The notes beneath the pieces are model-generated. The model ran no database searches. It saw only the letters and a list, made by a program, of their open reading frames with translations, and was not told the DNA's origin. A stretch of DNA of 51,619 bases from Phycisphaerales bacterium (lineage in GTDB: Bacteria; Planctomycetota; Phycisphaerae; Phycisphaerales; UBA1924), in NCBI GenBank assembly GCA_013360695.1, contig JABWBC010000008.1, forward strand, positions 1 through 51,619, given 5' to 3'. Within the stretch, counting starts at the first letter, position 1. Each line of letters begins with the position of its first letter. A program made the position numbers and the translations under genes. This document shows, one piece after another, positions 16,068 through 23,997 of this stretch.

Positions 16068-18697
16068 GCCGCCTTCATCTGCTCCACGCGGTCGGCCAGC
16101 GACTGGCTCGACAATCGCCCGCCGATCCGCTCGATCACCAGCGGGAGGCCCAGCGGCGTCGGCCTCGCCACGCGCCGCATCGCCACGGTCGCCCCGCGCA
16201 GCCGAGCCAGTGTACGCGCCAGGCGGCTCTGCTCAAAATGGCGGTCGAACACTTCTCGCCGGGCCTGCTCGAGCAGCAGGTTTCCCGGGTCGAACTCGCG
16301 GAAGACATCGTAGATCAAGCCGGCGTTGGCCTGCGTCTGGCGCGCTCCCTTGCGAGCACCCGGGTATGACTGCTGCACAAGCCCCGAGACCCGCGCGATC
16401 TCGCGGAACTGGTGGCGCGCCAGCTCGGCCAGGTTCACGCTCGCCTGCACGTCGTCCCACAGCGTCGCGGCGTCGAACACCTGCTGGTGCGAGTCGCCCT
16501 GCAGGTGCGGCTCAAAGTCAAAGCCTCTCGGCGCGAGAAGCTCGAAGCCGTAATCGTTGGCCGCGATGGACATCGTTGTCTTGACGCGGCGCGACAGGCG
16601 GTACGCGATCAGCGCGGCGATGCCGGCATGAACGAGTCGCCCGTCGAACGGGTACACGAACGCGTGCGAGCCCTCGCGCGTCGAGCAGAGTTCGATCAGC
16701 ACTTCGTCCTCGCGTGGCACATGCGACAGGTGCTTCATGGCGCGCACGAGCGGGCGGGCCGCCTGCATCTCAGGGCCTTCCGCGTCGCCCATTGCAGCCC
16801 TCTCCAGCAACTCGCGCATCGCGCGCCCCATCGACTCGCTGATCGGGAGGCGCGTGCCCGCCCAGATGGGCGTGAAGTTGGTCGTGCCCTTGGCGGGACG
16901 CACGATCGCGGTCATGTCATGCACGCGCACGAACTCAACCACCTTGCCCGCGAACACGAACTTGTCGCCCGGGCGCAGCGCGGTGATGAAGTTCTCCTCG
17001 ATCTGGCCGAGCGTTCGGCCCGACACCCACGCGACCGTCATCGTCGCCTCCCCCACGATCGTGCCGACGTTGAGGCGGTGGATCGTCGCGATCCGAGGCG
17101 ACGCAACGGCGTACCGCCCGCTCTCGTCGGGCTTCACGCGGTGATAGTGGGGATACGCGCGCAGCGTCTGGCCTCCCTCGCGCACCAGCGACAGCGTCCA
17201 GTCAAATTCGGCCCGCGAGAATTCGCGATACGACCACGCGCTTCGCACCTGGTCAAACAGCTCATCCTCGGTGAAGCCGCCGCCCATCGCGCAGGTAACC
17301 ATGTGCTGCGCGAGCACGTCGAGCGGCTTCTCGGCGGGCTTTCGCGGCTCGACCTCGCCGCGTTCCAGGGCCATGCGCACGGCGGCGACTTCGAGCAGTT
17401 CCAGGCCGTGCGTCGGCACGCAGGTGATGCAGCAGTCCTCGCCCGGGCGGTGCGAGGCACGCCCGGCGCGTTGCATCAATCGCGCGATCCCTTTGGGCGA
17501 GCCGATCTGCATCACACGCTCGACGGGCGCGAAGTCAACACCAAGATCAAGCGAAGAGGTTGCGACGACGACCCGGATCGTGCCGTTCTTCAGGCCGCTC
17601 TCGATCCCCTCGCGCCGGTCGCGATCGATCGAGCCGTGGTGCAGGCCAGCCACGCGCTCCCACTCCGGGCGGAGCGAGAGAATCGCCTGATACCATCGTT
17701 CGGCCTGCGAGCGCGTGTTGGTGAACACCAGCGTCGAGCGCGAGGGATCGATCGACTCAACCACACGCTCGAGCATCGAGAGACCGAGATGCCCCGCCCA
17801 CGGGAATGGGTCCCCCGGCGCGGGGAGCACCGTGTCCACGCGCACGCGGCGTTCAAGATCGGTCGTCACGATCACGGGCTCTTCGCCGGTCGCGCCAACG
17901 ATCGCCCGCGCGGCCTCGGCGGCGTTGGAGATCGTTGCCGTCAGGGCCCAGGTCCGAAGCGCCGGCGCGAACGATCGCACGCGCGACAGCGCCAGCTCCA
18001 CCTGCGTGCCGCGCTTGCTGGTCAGGAGCTCATGCCACTCATCGACGATCGCGGCCCGCAGACCCGCGAATCGTCGCGGCGCGTCGGGCCACGTCAGCAT
18101 CAAGGACAGCGATTCCGGCGTGGTGACGAGAACTTCGGGCAATCGCTCGCGCTGCTTCACTCGCACCGACGCGCTGGTGTCGCCCGTCCGGCTCTCGACG
18201 CGGCACGCCAGGCCCATCGACTCGATCGGCGCGCGCAGCGCCAGCTCGATATCGCGCGAGACCGCGCGCAGAGGCGTGATGTAGAGCACGCGAACGCCGG
18301 GGGATGAAGGCTCTTGATCCGCCCCGGCGAGCCGCTCGTCGATCAGTTCCTGCAATGGCCCGCCGAACGCGGCGTACGTCTTGCCCGCGCCCGTCGGCAC
18401 CTGCACGAGCCCCGATCGCCCGGCGGCGTACGCATCCCACGCGCGGCGCTGGTACTCGAAAGGCGACCAGCCGCGCGATGTGAACCACTCGCGCACGCTC
18501 GCGGGACGGGGTGCGTCGCCAGCCGACGGAGATCGCGGCGCGACCACGCGCACGCCCGAGCGGCGGGCGGCACCGGCGCGCGACGCTATGACGGTTCGCT
18601 TCGCAGCGGTGTCGGTTTCGGGCCGTTCCTGTGAGCGCCTCCGTGCCACGCCGAATGGTACGGCGCCGCGCCCAGGCCCAACCGGGAGCCTCAGCAC
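15944..18697 (-). CDS. Ligase-associated DNA damage response DEXH-box helicase (Lhr family)
   Basis: A 917-residue superfamily 2 helicase. Motif I is VPTGAGKTYAAF, motif II AIVDEWHELL (DEWH, as in the Lhr/ligase-associated group), motif III ALTATIS, motif IV around LVFTNTRSQAERW, motif V SSLDLGVDFAPVERV and motif VI QRAGRASHRPGE. An Lhr-type winged-helix and beta-barrel region follows, then a basic Ser/Arg-rich tail. These enzymes translocate 3'-5' on single-stranded DNA and unwind duplexes during repair. The GTG at 18697 overlaps the upstream dockerin-type gene's stop by 7 nt. The first ~65 residues are low-complexity, so a later GTG (18553 or 18547) is possible. The ligase and exonuclease partners are not in the window. 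Confidence 0.9.
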   Translation of the reverse strand: MLRLPVGPGRGAVPFGVARRRSQERPETDTAAKRTVIASRAGAARRSGVRVVAPRSPSAGDAPRPASVREWFTSRGWSPFEYQRRAWDAYAAGRSGLVQVPTGAGKTYAAFGGPLQELIDERLAGADQEPSSPGVRVLYITPLRAVSRDIELALRAPIESMGLACRVESRTGDTSASVRVKQRERLPEVLVTTPESLSLMLTWPDAPRRFAGLRAAIVDEWHELLTSKRGTQVELALSRVRSFAPALRTWALTATISNAAEAARAIVGATGEEPVIVTTDLERRVRVDTVLPAPGDPFPWAGHLGLSMLERVVESIDPSRSTLVFTNTRSQAERWYQAILSLRPEWERVAGLHHGSIDRDRREGIESGLKNGTIRVVVATSSLDLGVDFAPVERVMQIGSPKGIARLMQRAGRASHRPGEDCCITCVPTHGLELLEVAAVRMALERGEVEPRKPAEKPLDVLAQHMVTCAMGGGFTEDELFDQVRSAWSYREFSRAEFDWTLSLVREGGQTLRAYPHYHRVKPDESGRYAVASPRIATIHRLNVGTIVGEATMTVAWVSGRTLGQIEENFITALRPGDKFVFAGKVVEFVRVHDMTAIVRPAKGTTNFTPIWAGTRLPISESMGRAMRELLERAAMGDAEGPEMQAARPLVRAMKHLSHVPREDEVLIELCSTREGSHAFVYPFDGRLVHAGIAALIAYRLSRRVKTTMSIAANDYGFELLAPRGFDFEPHLQGDSHQQVFDAATLWDDVQASVNLAELARHQFREIARVSGLVQQSYPGARKGARQTQANAGLIYDVFREFDPGNLLLEQARREVFDRHFEQSRLARTLARLRGATVAMRRVARPTPLGLPLVIERIGGRLSSQSLADRVEQMKAAWEKDLASVGTTRTRSAATSQRSAKKSRATRSSAPAENRSP

Positions 18698-18744
18698 CCC
18701 TCATCAAACCACGACGCGAACGCGTCGAAGTCGTCGCCGTTCGC
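18691..18744. repeat. 54-bp exact direct repeat (copy 1, 3' end of P1)
   Basis: This stretch, which encodes the last EF-hand and the Gly-Cys end of P1, is identical over 54 bp to 19810-19863 at the end of P2. A second stretch, 18817-18870, matches 19924-19977 at 53 of 54 positions and encodes the first EF-hand. P3 encodes similar residues with different codons. Confidence 0.9.
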
Positions 18745-19773
18745 ATACCCATCGCCGTTGAGGTCTGCATCGCAGTACCAAGGTGAAGCGCAGCCATCGA
18801 ACCACTCCGCGAAGAGGTCGTAGTCATCACCATTCACAAAGCCGTCCCAGTTCAAGTCGGCGGGGCAGCGGTACGCAAGAAAGCCGACCATCCTGCCGAG
18901 CGGGCATGTGCAGATGCCGCACGAGTAGTCGTAGCACTCGCTGGGCGAGAAATGCGCGTCGATCGGTGCATCGTCGTCCCACCCTTTGCTGCTCTGTGTG
19001 CCGGAACGAAACGGCTCGGAATTCGCATCGCTCGTTCCCCACAGCATGAACTGGGTGCCCGGTTGAAGGTTCGGACTGCCGTCCTTGTTGAGGAGGCCGG
19101 CGAGATACGACCCGCCCGGGCGCGGCGTGGGCACCAGCACGCCGTGCTGGCTCCAGATGCCGTCGACGTTCACGTAGTAGTACCCGCCCGGTTCCTGATC
19201 GCCCACGTCAACAACGACTCCCTCGGCGTAGGTGTGATCCAGAGGATCTCCATCGTCGCACAGCGCCGAGTCGTCGGATGGGAAGAATGCCAGCACGCAC
19301 TCGCCGCCACCCCACCACCAAGCGGCATCAACGCCGTCGATCGGCGAGCCTCCCGGCGCCCCGGGCGCAAGGCTTTCGATGTCGTCCACGGTCATTGGGC
19401 AAAGGTACTCTGGGCCGAAGTACCAACGGGAACTGCCACTGCCGCACATCGTGTCCCAAGGCACTCGCGGCTCGCCGGGTTCGGCGCCCAGGCCGCTTCG
19501 GGCGTGATTCACATACCCGCGCCGGCCCAGTTCGGGATCGACCCAACCGCCGAAGCAGTCGAAAATGTAGTAGTACCCCTTGGCGCCGCGGGTCTGCGTG
19601 GCCTGATACTCCTGCCACTCGCCGAGCACGAACTTCCCGTGCTCGATCCGCGCCGGCGCGATCGCCAATGGCTCGACGCGCACGCCGGGCCCGGACAACT
19701 GGAGCGGCGGCTTGGCAAGTGTGTTCATCGTTCCGAGAAGTCCGAACAGCATCACCGCGTGCTTCGCGTTCAT
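18691..19773 (-). CDS. GC-type dockerin-like secreted protein, paralogue P1
   Basis: 360 residues from the ATG at 19773 (GGAG 7 nt upstream). A signal peptide ends at LAKPP. The body is shared with P2 and P3: GEWQEY and Tyr/Phe/Trp-rich blocks (RWYFGPEY, WWWGGGECVLAFF, GGYYYVNVDG, FMLWGT). The C-terminus has two EF-hand-like loops, DLNWDGFVNGDDYDLFAEWF and DLNGDGYANGDDFDAFASWF, as in type I dockerins, and the protein ends exactly in Gly-Cys. I recall planctomycete proteins with this ending being named 'GC-type dockerin domain-anchored'. The terminal Cys suggests covalent or disulphide attachment at the cell surface (inference). The body domain has no function I recognise. The helicase start lies inside its stop region. 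Confidence 0.78.
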   Translation of the reverse strand: MNAKHAVMLFGLLGTMNTLAKPPLQLSGPGVRVEPLAIAPARIEHGKFVLGEWQEYQATQTRGAKGYYYIFDCFGGWVDPELGRRGYVNHARSGLGAEPGEPRVPWDTMCGSGSSRWYFGPEYLCPMTVDDIESLAPGAPGGSPIDGVDAAWWWGGGECVLAFFPSDDSALCDDGDPLDHTYAEGVVVDVGDQEPGGYYYVNVDGIWSQHGVLVPTPRPGGSYLAGLLNKDGSPNLQPGTQFMLWGTSDANSEPFRSGTQSSKGWDDDAPIDAHFSPSECYDYSCGICTCPLGRMVGFLAYRCPADLNWDGFVNGDDYDLFAEWFDGCASPWYCDADLNGDGYANGDDFDAFASWFDEGC

Positions 19774-19809
19774 TCGATGCTCCATTCTCGGGCGAGGCCC
19801 TCGCCCCGC

Positions 19810-19863
19810 TCAGCACCCCTCATCAAACCACGACGCGAACGCGTCGAAGTCGTCGCCGTTCGC
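19810..19863. repeat. 54-bp exact direct repeat (copy 2, 3' end of P2)
   Basis: Identical to 18691-18744. The bodies of P1 and P2 have diverged far more than this, so the dockerin ends look recently copied or gene-converted. Confidence 0.9.
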
Positions 19864-20874
19864 GAACCCATCACCGTTGAGGTCGGCGCAGGAGGTCCCG
19901 ACTTCGAAGGACTCGGCGAAGACGTCGTAGTCATCACCATTCACAAAGCCGTCCCAGTTCACGTCGGCGGGGCAGCGCCGCCCAAGGAAGCCGACGATTG
20001 GGGCTAACGGATCGGGGCACAATCCAAAGGCGAGCGAAACGCACTCGCTGGGTTCGAACGATCCGTACGGCGAATCCAAGTCCATCCATCCGGCTTCGCC
20101 CTGGGTTCCCGCGCGATAGGGCTCATGGGAATCCTCGCCCGTGCCCCACAGAACAAACTGCGTGCCCGGACCCGTTGCAGGCGTTGACCCGTCCTCCGTC
20201 AGCATCGCTAGGTACGACCCGCCCGGCGTCGGCATCGGAGCGAGTATCTGGTGCTGCGAATAGATGCCGTCGACGCTCGCGAAGTAATGGCCGCCGGTCG
20301 TCAACCAGCCGAAGTTGATGGACACCCCGCTGTTATACGTGTGCGCGAACGGATCTCCATCCGCGCACGCGGCGGAATCATCGGACGGAAAGAACGAGAC
20401 CACGCAGCTTCCGCCGCCCCAGTACCACCCGAAGTCCAGACCGTCGATCGGGAAGCCGCCGCTCGATCCGCACGCCTCGGATTCGATGTCCTCGACGACC
20501 GTGGGGATCGCTTCATTGGGGAAATACCACAGGCCCGGGTCACAGCCCGCCGTGCCGTGGAATCGGGCTTGTCCCGGATCGGCTCCTCGCCCGCCATTGG
20601 CGTGGTTCACATAGGTCGCGCGAGAGGCGACCTCATCGACGTATCCGCCGAAGGCGTCGAACGCGTAGTACATGCCCTTGCGCCCACGCGTTTGGACGCC
20701 TGGGTAGTCCTGCCACTCGCCGATCACCACCTTGCCGTTCTCGATCCACGCGGGCGCGATCGCGATCGGTTCGATACGGATGCCGTCGCCCGCCAGTTGA
20801 ACGGGCGGCGTGGCTCCGGCCGCGGACAGACAAGATAGTCCCCCCACCAACGCGATCGCACTCACGCTGCTCAT
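19810..20874 (-). CDS. GC-type dockerin-like secreted protein, paralogue P2
   Basis: 354 residues from the ATG at 20874 (GGGGAGGA upstream). A signal peptide ends near AAGATPPVQL. It has the same body plan as P1 and P3: GEWQDYPG, then YYAFDAFGGYVDE, WYFPNE, WYWGGGSCVVSFF, GGHYFASVDG and FVLWGT. Two dockerin-like loops follow, DVNWDGFVNGDDYDVF and DLNGDGFANGDDFDAF, and the protein ends in Gly-Cys. It lies 36 nt upstream of P1 on the same strand with no terminator between, so P2, P1, the helicase and pdeM may form one transcript. The function of the body domain is unknown. It diverges from the photolyase gene. Confidence 0.78.
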   Translation of the reverse strand: MSSVSAIALVGGLSCLSAAGATPPVQLAGDGIRIEPIAIAPAWIENGKVVIGEWQDYPGVQTRGRKGMYYAFDAFGGYVDEVASRATYVNHANGGRGADPGQARFHGTAGCDPGLWYFPNEAIPTVVEDIESEACGSSGGFPIDGLDFGWYWGGGSCVVSFFPSDDSAACADGDPFAHTYNSGVSINFGWLTTGGHYFASVDGIYSQHQILAPMPTPGGSYLAMLTEDGSTPATGPGTQFVLWGTGEDSHEPYRAGTQGEAGWMDLDSPYGSFEPSECVSLAFGLCPDPLAPIVGFLGRRCPADVNWDGFVNGDDYDVFAESFEVGTSCADLNGDGFANGDDFDAFASWFDEGC

Positions 20875-20934
20875 GATGTCCTCCCCAGCAGATCTCACGG
20901 GCACACGGGACGGACCTCCGGCGCCCGATCGACT

Positions 20935-20991
20935 TCCAGAATCGGCGCCCACGAAGGGCGCCCAGAGCCGGCACATCCAGAACGGGCGCCC
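20935..20991. promoter_or_regulatory. Direct repeat TCCAGAA-N2-GGCGCCC, two copies 41 bp apart
   Basis: Copy 1 is at 20935-20950 and copy 2 at 20976-20991. The 14 defined positions are identical, and the 41-bp period is close to four DNA turns. Two further GGCGCCC words lie nearby (20920, 20957). Candidate operator for the P2 transcript. Confidence 0.4.
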
Positions 20992-21029
20992 GCACTCCGA
21001 CGGTCTTTGCAGCCTATCGCCTCCCGGCC

Positions 21030-21046
21030 ACGGGCACAATGCCCGT
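21030..21046. promoter_or_regulatory. Inverted repeat ACGGGCA-CAA-TGCCCGT
   Basis: Perfect 7-bp arms around a 3-bp centre, 155 bp before the photolyase start. It has no T-run, so it is more likely a protein site than a terminator. Confidence 0.35.
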
Positions 21047-21100
21047 CACCGAGCAGATGAACGCCGGCGTGCGGCTCGGATTTCCAATGTTCGACGTGCC

Positions 21101-21115
21101 GTTCCGAGAATGTTC
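21101..21115 (+). promoter_or_regulatory. GTTC-N7-GTTC element (LexA-box-like, alphaproteobacterial type)
   Basis: GTTC at 21101 and at 21112, with seven bases between, is the spacing of the direct-repeat LexA site known in Alphaproteobacteria. A third GTTC starts at 21089. It lies 85-100 bp before the photolyase start. Whether a planctomycete LexA would use this motif is unknown. Confidence 0.3.
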
Positions 21116-21200
21116 CTGCAAACTCACGAATCCCCACGATCGCCGCGTCCACACCCTCTCAGCTTGCGAACGCATCGGGCAAACTCCCGGGAGCACCATC

Positions 21201-22628
21201 GTGGCCCGACACTTCGTCTGGTTCCGCAGCGATCTCCGCATCGCCGACAATCCGGCACTCCACGCCGCCACCAGCCCCGCGCCGGACGCGGGTGTCGTCG
21301 GCGTGTATGTGATCTCGCCGGGCGAGTGGGCGGCCCACGACGTCGCTCCCGTGCGCGTCGAGTTCATCCTTCGCACGCTCCGCGTTCTTTCCGACGATCT
21401 TGCCAAGCGCAACATCCCGCTGCTGGTCGCGGCCGCTCCCACGCCCCGCGACGTGCCACGGGTTCTGAGCCACCTCGCGGCATTGCATCACGTTTCGGGC
21501 GTCTTCTTCAACCGCGAGTACGAGGTCAACGAGGCGGCGCGCGATCGCCTCGTGGCCGCCGAGTTCGCCAGGCGTGGCGTCGAATGTCGGATGTTCGACG
21601 GCCAGGTCGTGCTCGCGCCGGGATCAGTGCGCACGCAGGACGGCCGTCCCTACACGGTCTTCACGCCCTTCAAGAAGCGATGGCTTTCCGTGCTGAACGA
21701 GCGTGCCGCCCTTCGCGTGCTTCCCGTGCCCAAGCCGCAGACACCGAGCGGCATCAATCCCTCCGACATCCCGGCTCGCGTCGAGGGCTTTGTCTCCACC
21801 ATTGATCCATCGCTGTGGCCCGCGGGCGAGCACGAGGCGGCGGAGCGGCTGCGGCGATTCGCCGGCGCGGCGCTCGATCGATATAAGTCCGACCGCGATC
21901 ACCCGGCGATCGACGGCACGAGCACGCTCTCGCCGTATCTCGCCTGCGGCGCGATCTCGCCCGGGCAATGCCTGAAGGCCGCGATCGAGGCCAACGACGG
22001 CAAGCTCGATTCGGGCGGACCCGGCCCGGTGCAGTGGATCAGCGAATTGGTGTGGCGAGAGTTCTACACCCACATCGTGGAGGCGTTCCCGCGCGTGTGC
22101 AAGCACCGAGCGTTCAAGCCCGAGACCGATCGCATCCGATGGCGCGATTGCCCGCGGGACTTTGAGGCCTGGTGCCGCGGCGCGACCGGCGTGCCCATCG
22201 TCGACGCGGCGATGCGTCAGCTCAACACCACGGGCTGGATGCACAATCGCCTGCGCATGATCGTCGCGATGTACCTGACCAAGGACCTCTTCATCGATTG
22301 GCGCATGGGCGAGCGCCACTTCATGCGGAACCTCGTCGACGGGTATCTCGCCAGCAACAACGGAGGGTGGCAGTGGTCGGCCTCGACCGGCACCGACGCC
22401 GCCCCGTACTTCCGCATCTTCAACCCGGTCAGCCAGAGCCGGACCTACGACGCCCGGGGCGAGTTCATCCGGCGATTCGTGCCGGAACTGGCGGGCGTGG
22501 ACGCGGAGGCGATCCATGATCCGCCCCCCTTGGTGCGGGCCCGCCTCGGATATCCCGAGGCCATCGTGGACCACTCCGCCAGCCGCGATCGCGTGTTGAA
22601 GGCGTTCAAGGCCCCGAGCCCGGCGTAG
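21201..22628 (+). CDS. phr: Deoxyribodipyrimidine photolyase (cryptochrome/photolyase family)
   Basis: 475 residues from the GTG at 21201, preceded by GGGAG; upstream codons in frame do not resemble the family. The N-terminal alpha/beta domain opens HFVWFRSDLRIADNPAL and should bind the antenna chromophore. The FAD-binding helical domain carries the strongest signatures: WRMGERHFMRNLVDGYLASN, then NGGWQWSASTGTDAAPYF and RIFNPVSQSRTYDARGEFIR. The length and these motifs fit a class I CPD photolyase, which uses blue light to split pyrimidine dimers. Cryptochrome-only function cannot be excluded. It is divergent from a minus-strand run that contains a repair helicase and PdeM, so a shared DNA-damage context is plausible. 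Confidence 0.92.
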   Translation: MARHFVWFRSDLRIADNPALHAATSPAPDAGVVGVYVISPGEWAAHDVAPVRVEFILRTLRVLSDDLAKRNIPLLVAAAPTPRDVPRVLSHLAALHHVSGVFFNREYEVNEAARDRLVAAEFARRGVECRMFDGQVVLAPGSVRTQDGRPYTVFTPFKKRWLSVLNERAALRVLPVPKPQTPSGINPSDIPARVEGFVSTIDPSLWPAGEHEAAERLRRFAGAALDRYKSDRDHPAIDGTSTLSPYLACGAISPGQCLKAAIEANDGKLDSGGPGPVQWISELVWREFYTHIVEAFPRVCKHRAFKPETDRIRWRDCPRDFEAWCRGATGVPIVDAAMRQLNTTGWMHNRLRMIVAMYLTKDLFIDWRMGERHFMRNLVDGYLASNNGGWQWSASTGTDAAPYFRIFNPVSQSRTYDARGEFIRRFVPELAGVDAEAIHDPPPLVRARLGYPEAIVDHSASRDRVLKAFKAPSPA

Positions 22629-22755
22629 CCCCCCGGCCCCGCCCGGCCCCGCCCGGCCATGGTGGTTGGTCGATCGCCGTCGCCTCCGTCGGATGGCCGG
22701 GTTCTTCGGCGCGGCAAGGGGTCGCGGGACGCCGATCGGACGAATGAAACGGCTC

Positions 22756-22791
22756 AAAAAAGACACGGCCCCCGCCGAAGCGAGGGCCGTG
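22756..22791 (-). terminator. Rho-independent terminator after P3
   Basis: CACGGCCC (22764-22771) pairs with GGGCCGTG (22784-22791). Read on the minus strand, the hairpin is followed by TC and six T (22761-22756). It ends P3 transcription, 37 nt past its stop, and lies downstream of the convergent photolyase gene. Confidence 0.85.
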
Positions 22792-22827
22792 CTTGATCGT
22801 TGAGATCAACTTCGGACCGAGCTGTGA

Positions 22828-23910
22828 TTAGCAGCCGACGTCGAAGTTCGAGGCGAACGCATCGTAGTCGTCGCCGTTGACGAAGCCGTCGCCGTTGTAG
22901 TCGGCGCACAGGTCGGCCACGTCGAACGCCGAAGCGAACGCATCGTAGTCATCGCCGTTGACGAAGCCGTCGTTGTTCACGTCGCCCGGGCAGCGGTAGG
23001 TGCCCATGCCAACCATCTTGGCGAGCGGATCGGGGCACACGCCGAAGGCGGCGCTGTAGCACTCGTTGGTCTCGAAGGCGGCCGAGATCGGGTTGTCATC
23101 GTCCCAACCGAACTCGTCCTGCGAACCGGGGCGGAAGGACTCGCCGTGGGTGTTGCCCGTGCCCCAGAGCATCATCTGGGTGCCGGGGCCGGTCTGGAGC
23201 GTAGAGCCGTCGGTCGTGAGGGCGATCAGGTACGAGCCACCCGGAGCGGGGGACTGCACGAAGATGCCGAAGTCGCTGTCGAGACCATCAACGTTCGTGA
23301 AGTAGTAGCCGCCGCGGCCGAGGGGTCCGAACCCAATCGACACGCCCGAGTAGTAGGTGTTGGCGAGGGGGTCAGACGAGCAATCGCCCGAGGCGTCGGT
23401 GGTGAAGAACGAGATCACGCACGTAGCCGGGGTCGAGGTGGGGGCGCCCCACCACCAGCCGAGGTCGAGCGAGTCGACCGCGCTGCCGCCGTCATCGAAG
23501 CAGCCGTGGGCATCCACGTCATCGACCGTGAGGGCGTTGGTGTAGGTGGTGCCGAAGTACCAACGGCTCGAGCCGAAGGCGCAGGTGGTGGAATTGTCGC
23601 CGGGGAAGCGGGTGTCGCCCTTGACGGCGCCCTGACCGCCGTTGGCCAGGTTGGGATACGAACCGTCGCTGACGACGTAGCCGTCGAAGCAGTCGAAGGT
23701 GTAGTAAACGCCCTTGACGCCGCGCGTCGAGGTCGTCGAGTAGTCCTGCCACTCGCCAACGACGATCTTGCCGTTGACCATCTTGGCCGGAGCGATCTTC
23801 TGGGGAGCAACGTAAATGCCCTTCTCAGCAAGCTGAAGCGGGGGCTTGGCAACCGCCGTCGCGGCGCAGGCGAGGCCGGCGGCCAGACAGATCATCGAAA
23901 TCTTCTTCAT
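22828..23910 (-). CDS. GC-type dockerin-like secreted protein, paralogue P3
   Basis: 360 residues from the ATG at 23910 with GAGGAG upstream. The signal peptide is MKKISMICLAAGLACAATAVA. The body aligns with P1 and P2 throughout (GEWQDYSTTSTRG, YYTFDCFDGYV, SRWYFGTTY, LGWWWGAP, MMLWGTGN). Two dockerin-like loops, DVNNDGFVNGDDYDAFASAF and DYNGDGFVNGDDYDAFASNF, precede the final Gly-Cys. P3 has its own terminator and a long untranslated leader with a hairpin, so it is a separate transcription unit. Its codon use in the dockerin differs from the near-identical P1/P2 copies. Function of the body is unknown; surface display is inferred. Confidence 0.8.
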   Translation of the reverse strand: MKKISMICLAAGLACAATAVAKPPLQLAEKGIYVAPQKIAPAKMVNGKIVVGEWQDYSTTSTRGVKGVYYTFDCFDGYVVSDGSYPNLANGGQGAVKGDTRFPGDNSTTCAFGSSRWYFGTTYTNALTVDDVDAHGCFDDGGSAVDSLDLGWWWGAPTSTPATCVISFFTTDASGDCSSDPLANTYYSGVSIGFGPLGRGGYYFTNVDGLDSDFGIFVQSPAPGGSYLIALTTDGSTLQTGPGTQMMLWGTGNTHGESFRPGSQDEFGWDDDNPISAAFETNECYSAAFGVCPDPLAKMVGMGTYRCPGDVNNDGFVNGDDYDAFASAFDVADLCADYNGDGFVNGDDYDAFASNFDVGC

Positions 23911-23972
23911 TGAACACTCCTCTACAAAAAAAAGGGACGACACTCGAGCCCCGAGGGGCCTCACGCTCCAAA

Positions 23973-23997
23973 CTCGACCGGTTCAACCGGGTTCGAG
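23973..23997 (-). promoter_or_regulatory. Hairpin in the P3 leader
   Basis: CTCGACCGG (23973-23981) pairs with CCGG (23987-23990) and TCGAG (23993-23997), leaving a TTCAA loop and a 2-nt bulge: nine base pairs in all. It sits 63-87 nt upstream of the ATG and could act in RNA stability or translation control, or be a palindromic protein site. Confidence 0.4.

Larger units (their letters stand above)
20875..21200. other. 326-bp divergent region between P2 and photolyase
   Basis: No gene is supported here; a weak frame running into the photolyase lacks family similarity. The region is rich in motifs: four GGCGCCC sites (20920, 20944, 20957, 20985), two of them in a longer direct repeat; a 7-bp-arm palindrome at 21030-21046; and three GTTC words at 21089, 21101 and 21112. 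The signals that drive P2 (minus) and the photolyase (plus) must lie here. Confidence 0.6.

Noticed and set aside
16412-18307. 631-codon plus-strand frame across the helicase gene
   Set aside because: Antisense shadow; the minus-strand frame carries all helicase motifs in order.
21039-21200. Upstream in-frame extension of the photolyase (54 residues)
   Set aside because: The family begins at the HFVWFRSDLR strand, a ribosome-binding site precedes the GTG at 21201, and the extension crosses the regulatory-looking region.
23945-23957. GCCCC/GGGGC repeat before the T-run in the P3 leader, considered as an attenuator
   Set aside because: The loop is only 2-4 nt and the T-run lies about 12 nt after the stem, outside the usual terminator layout.
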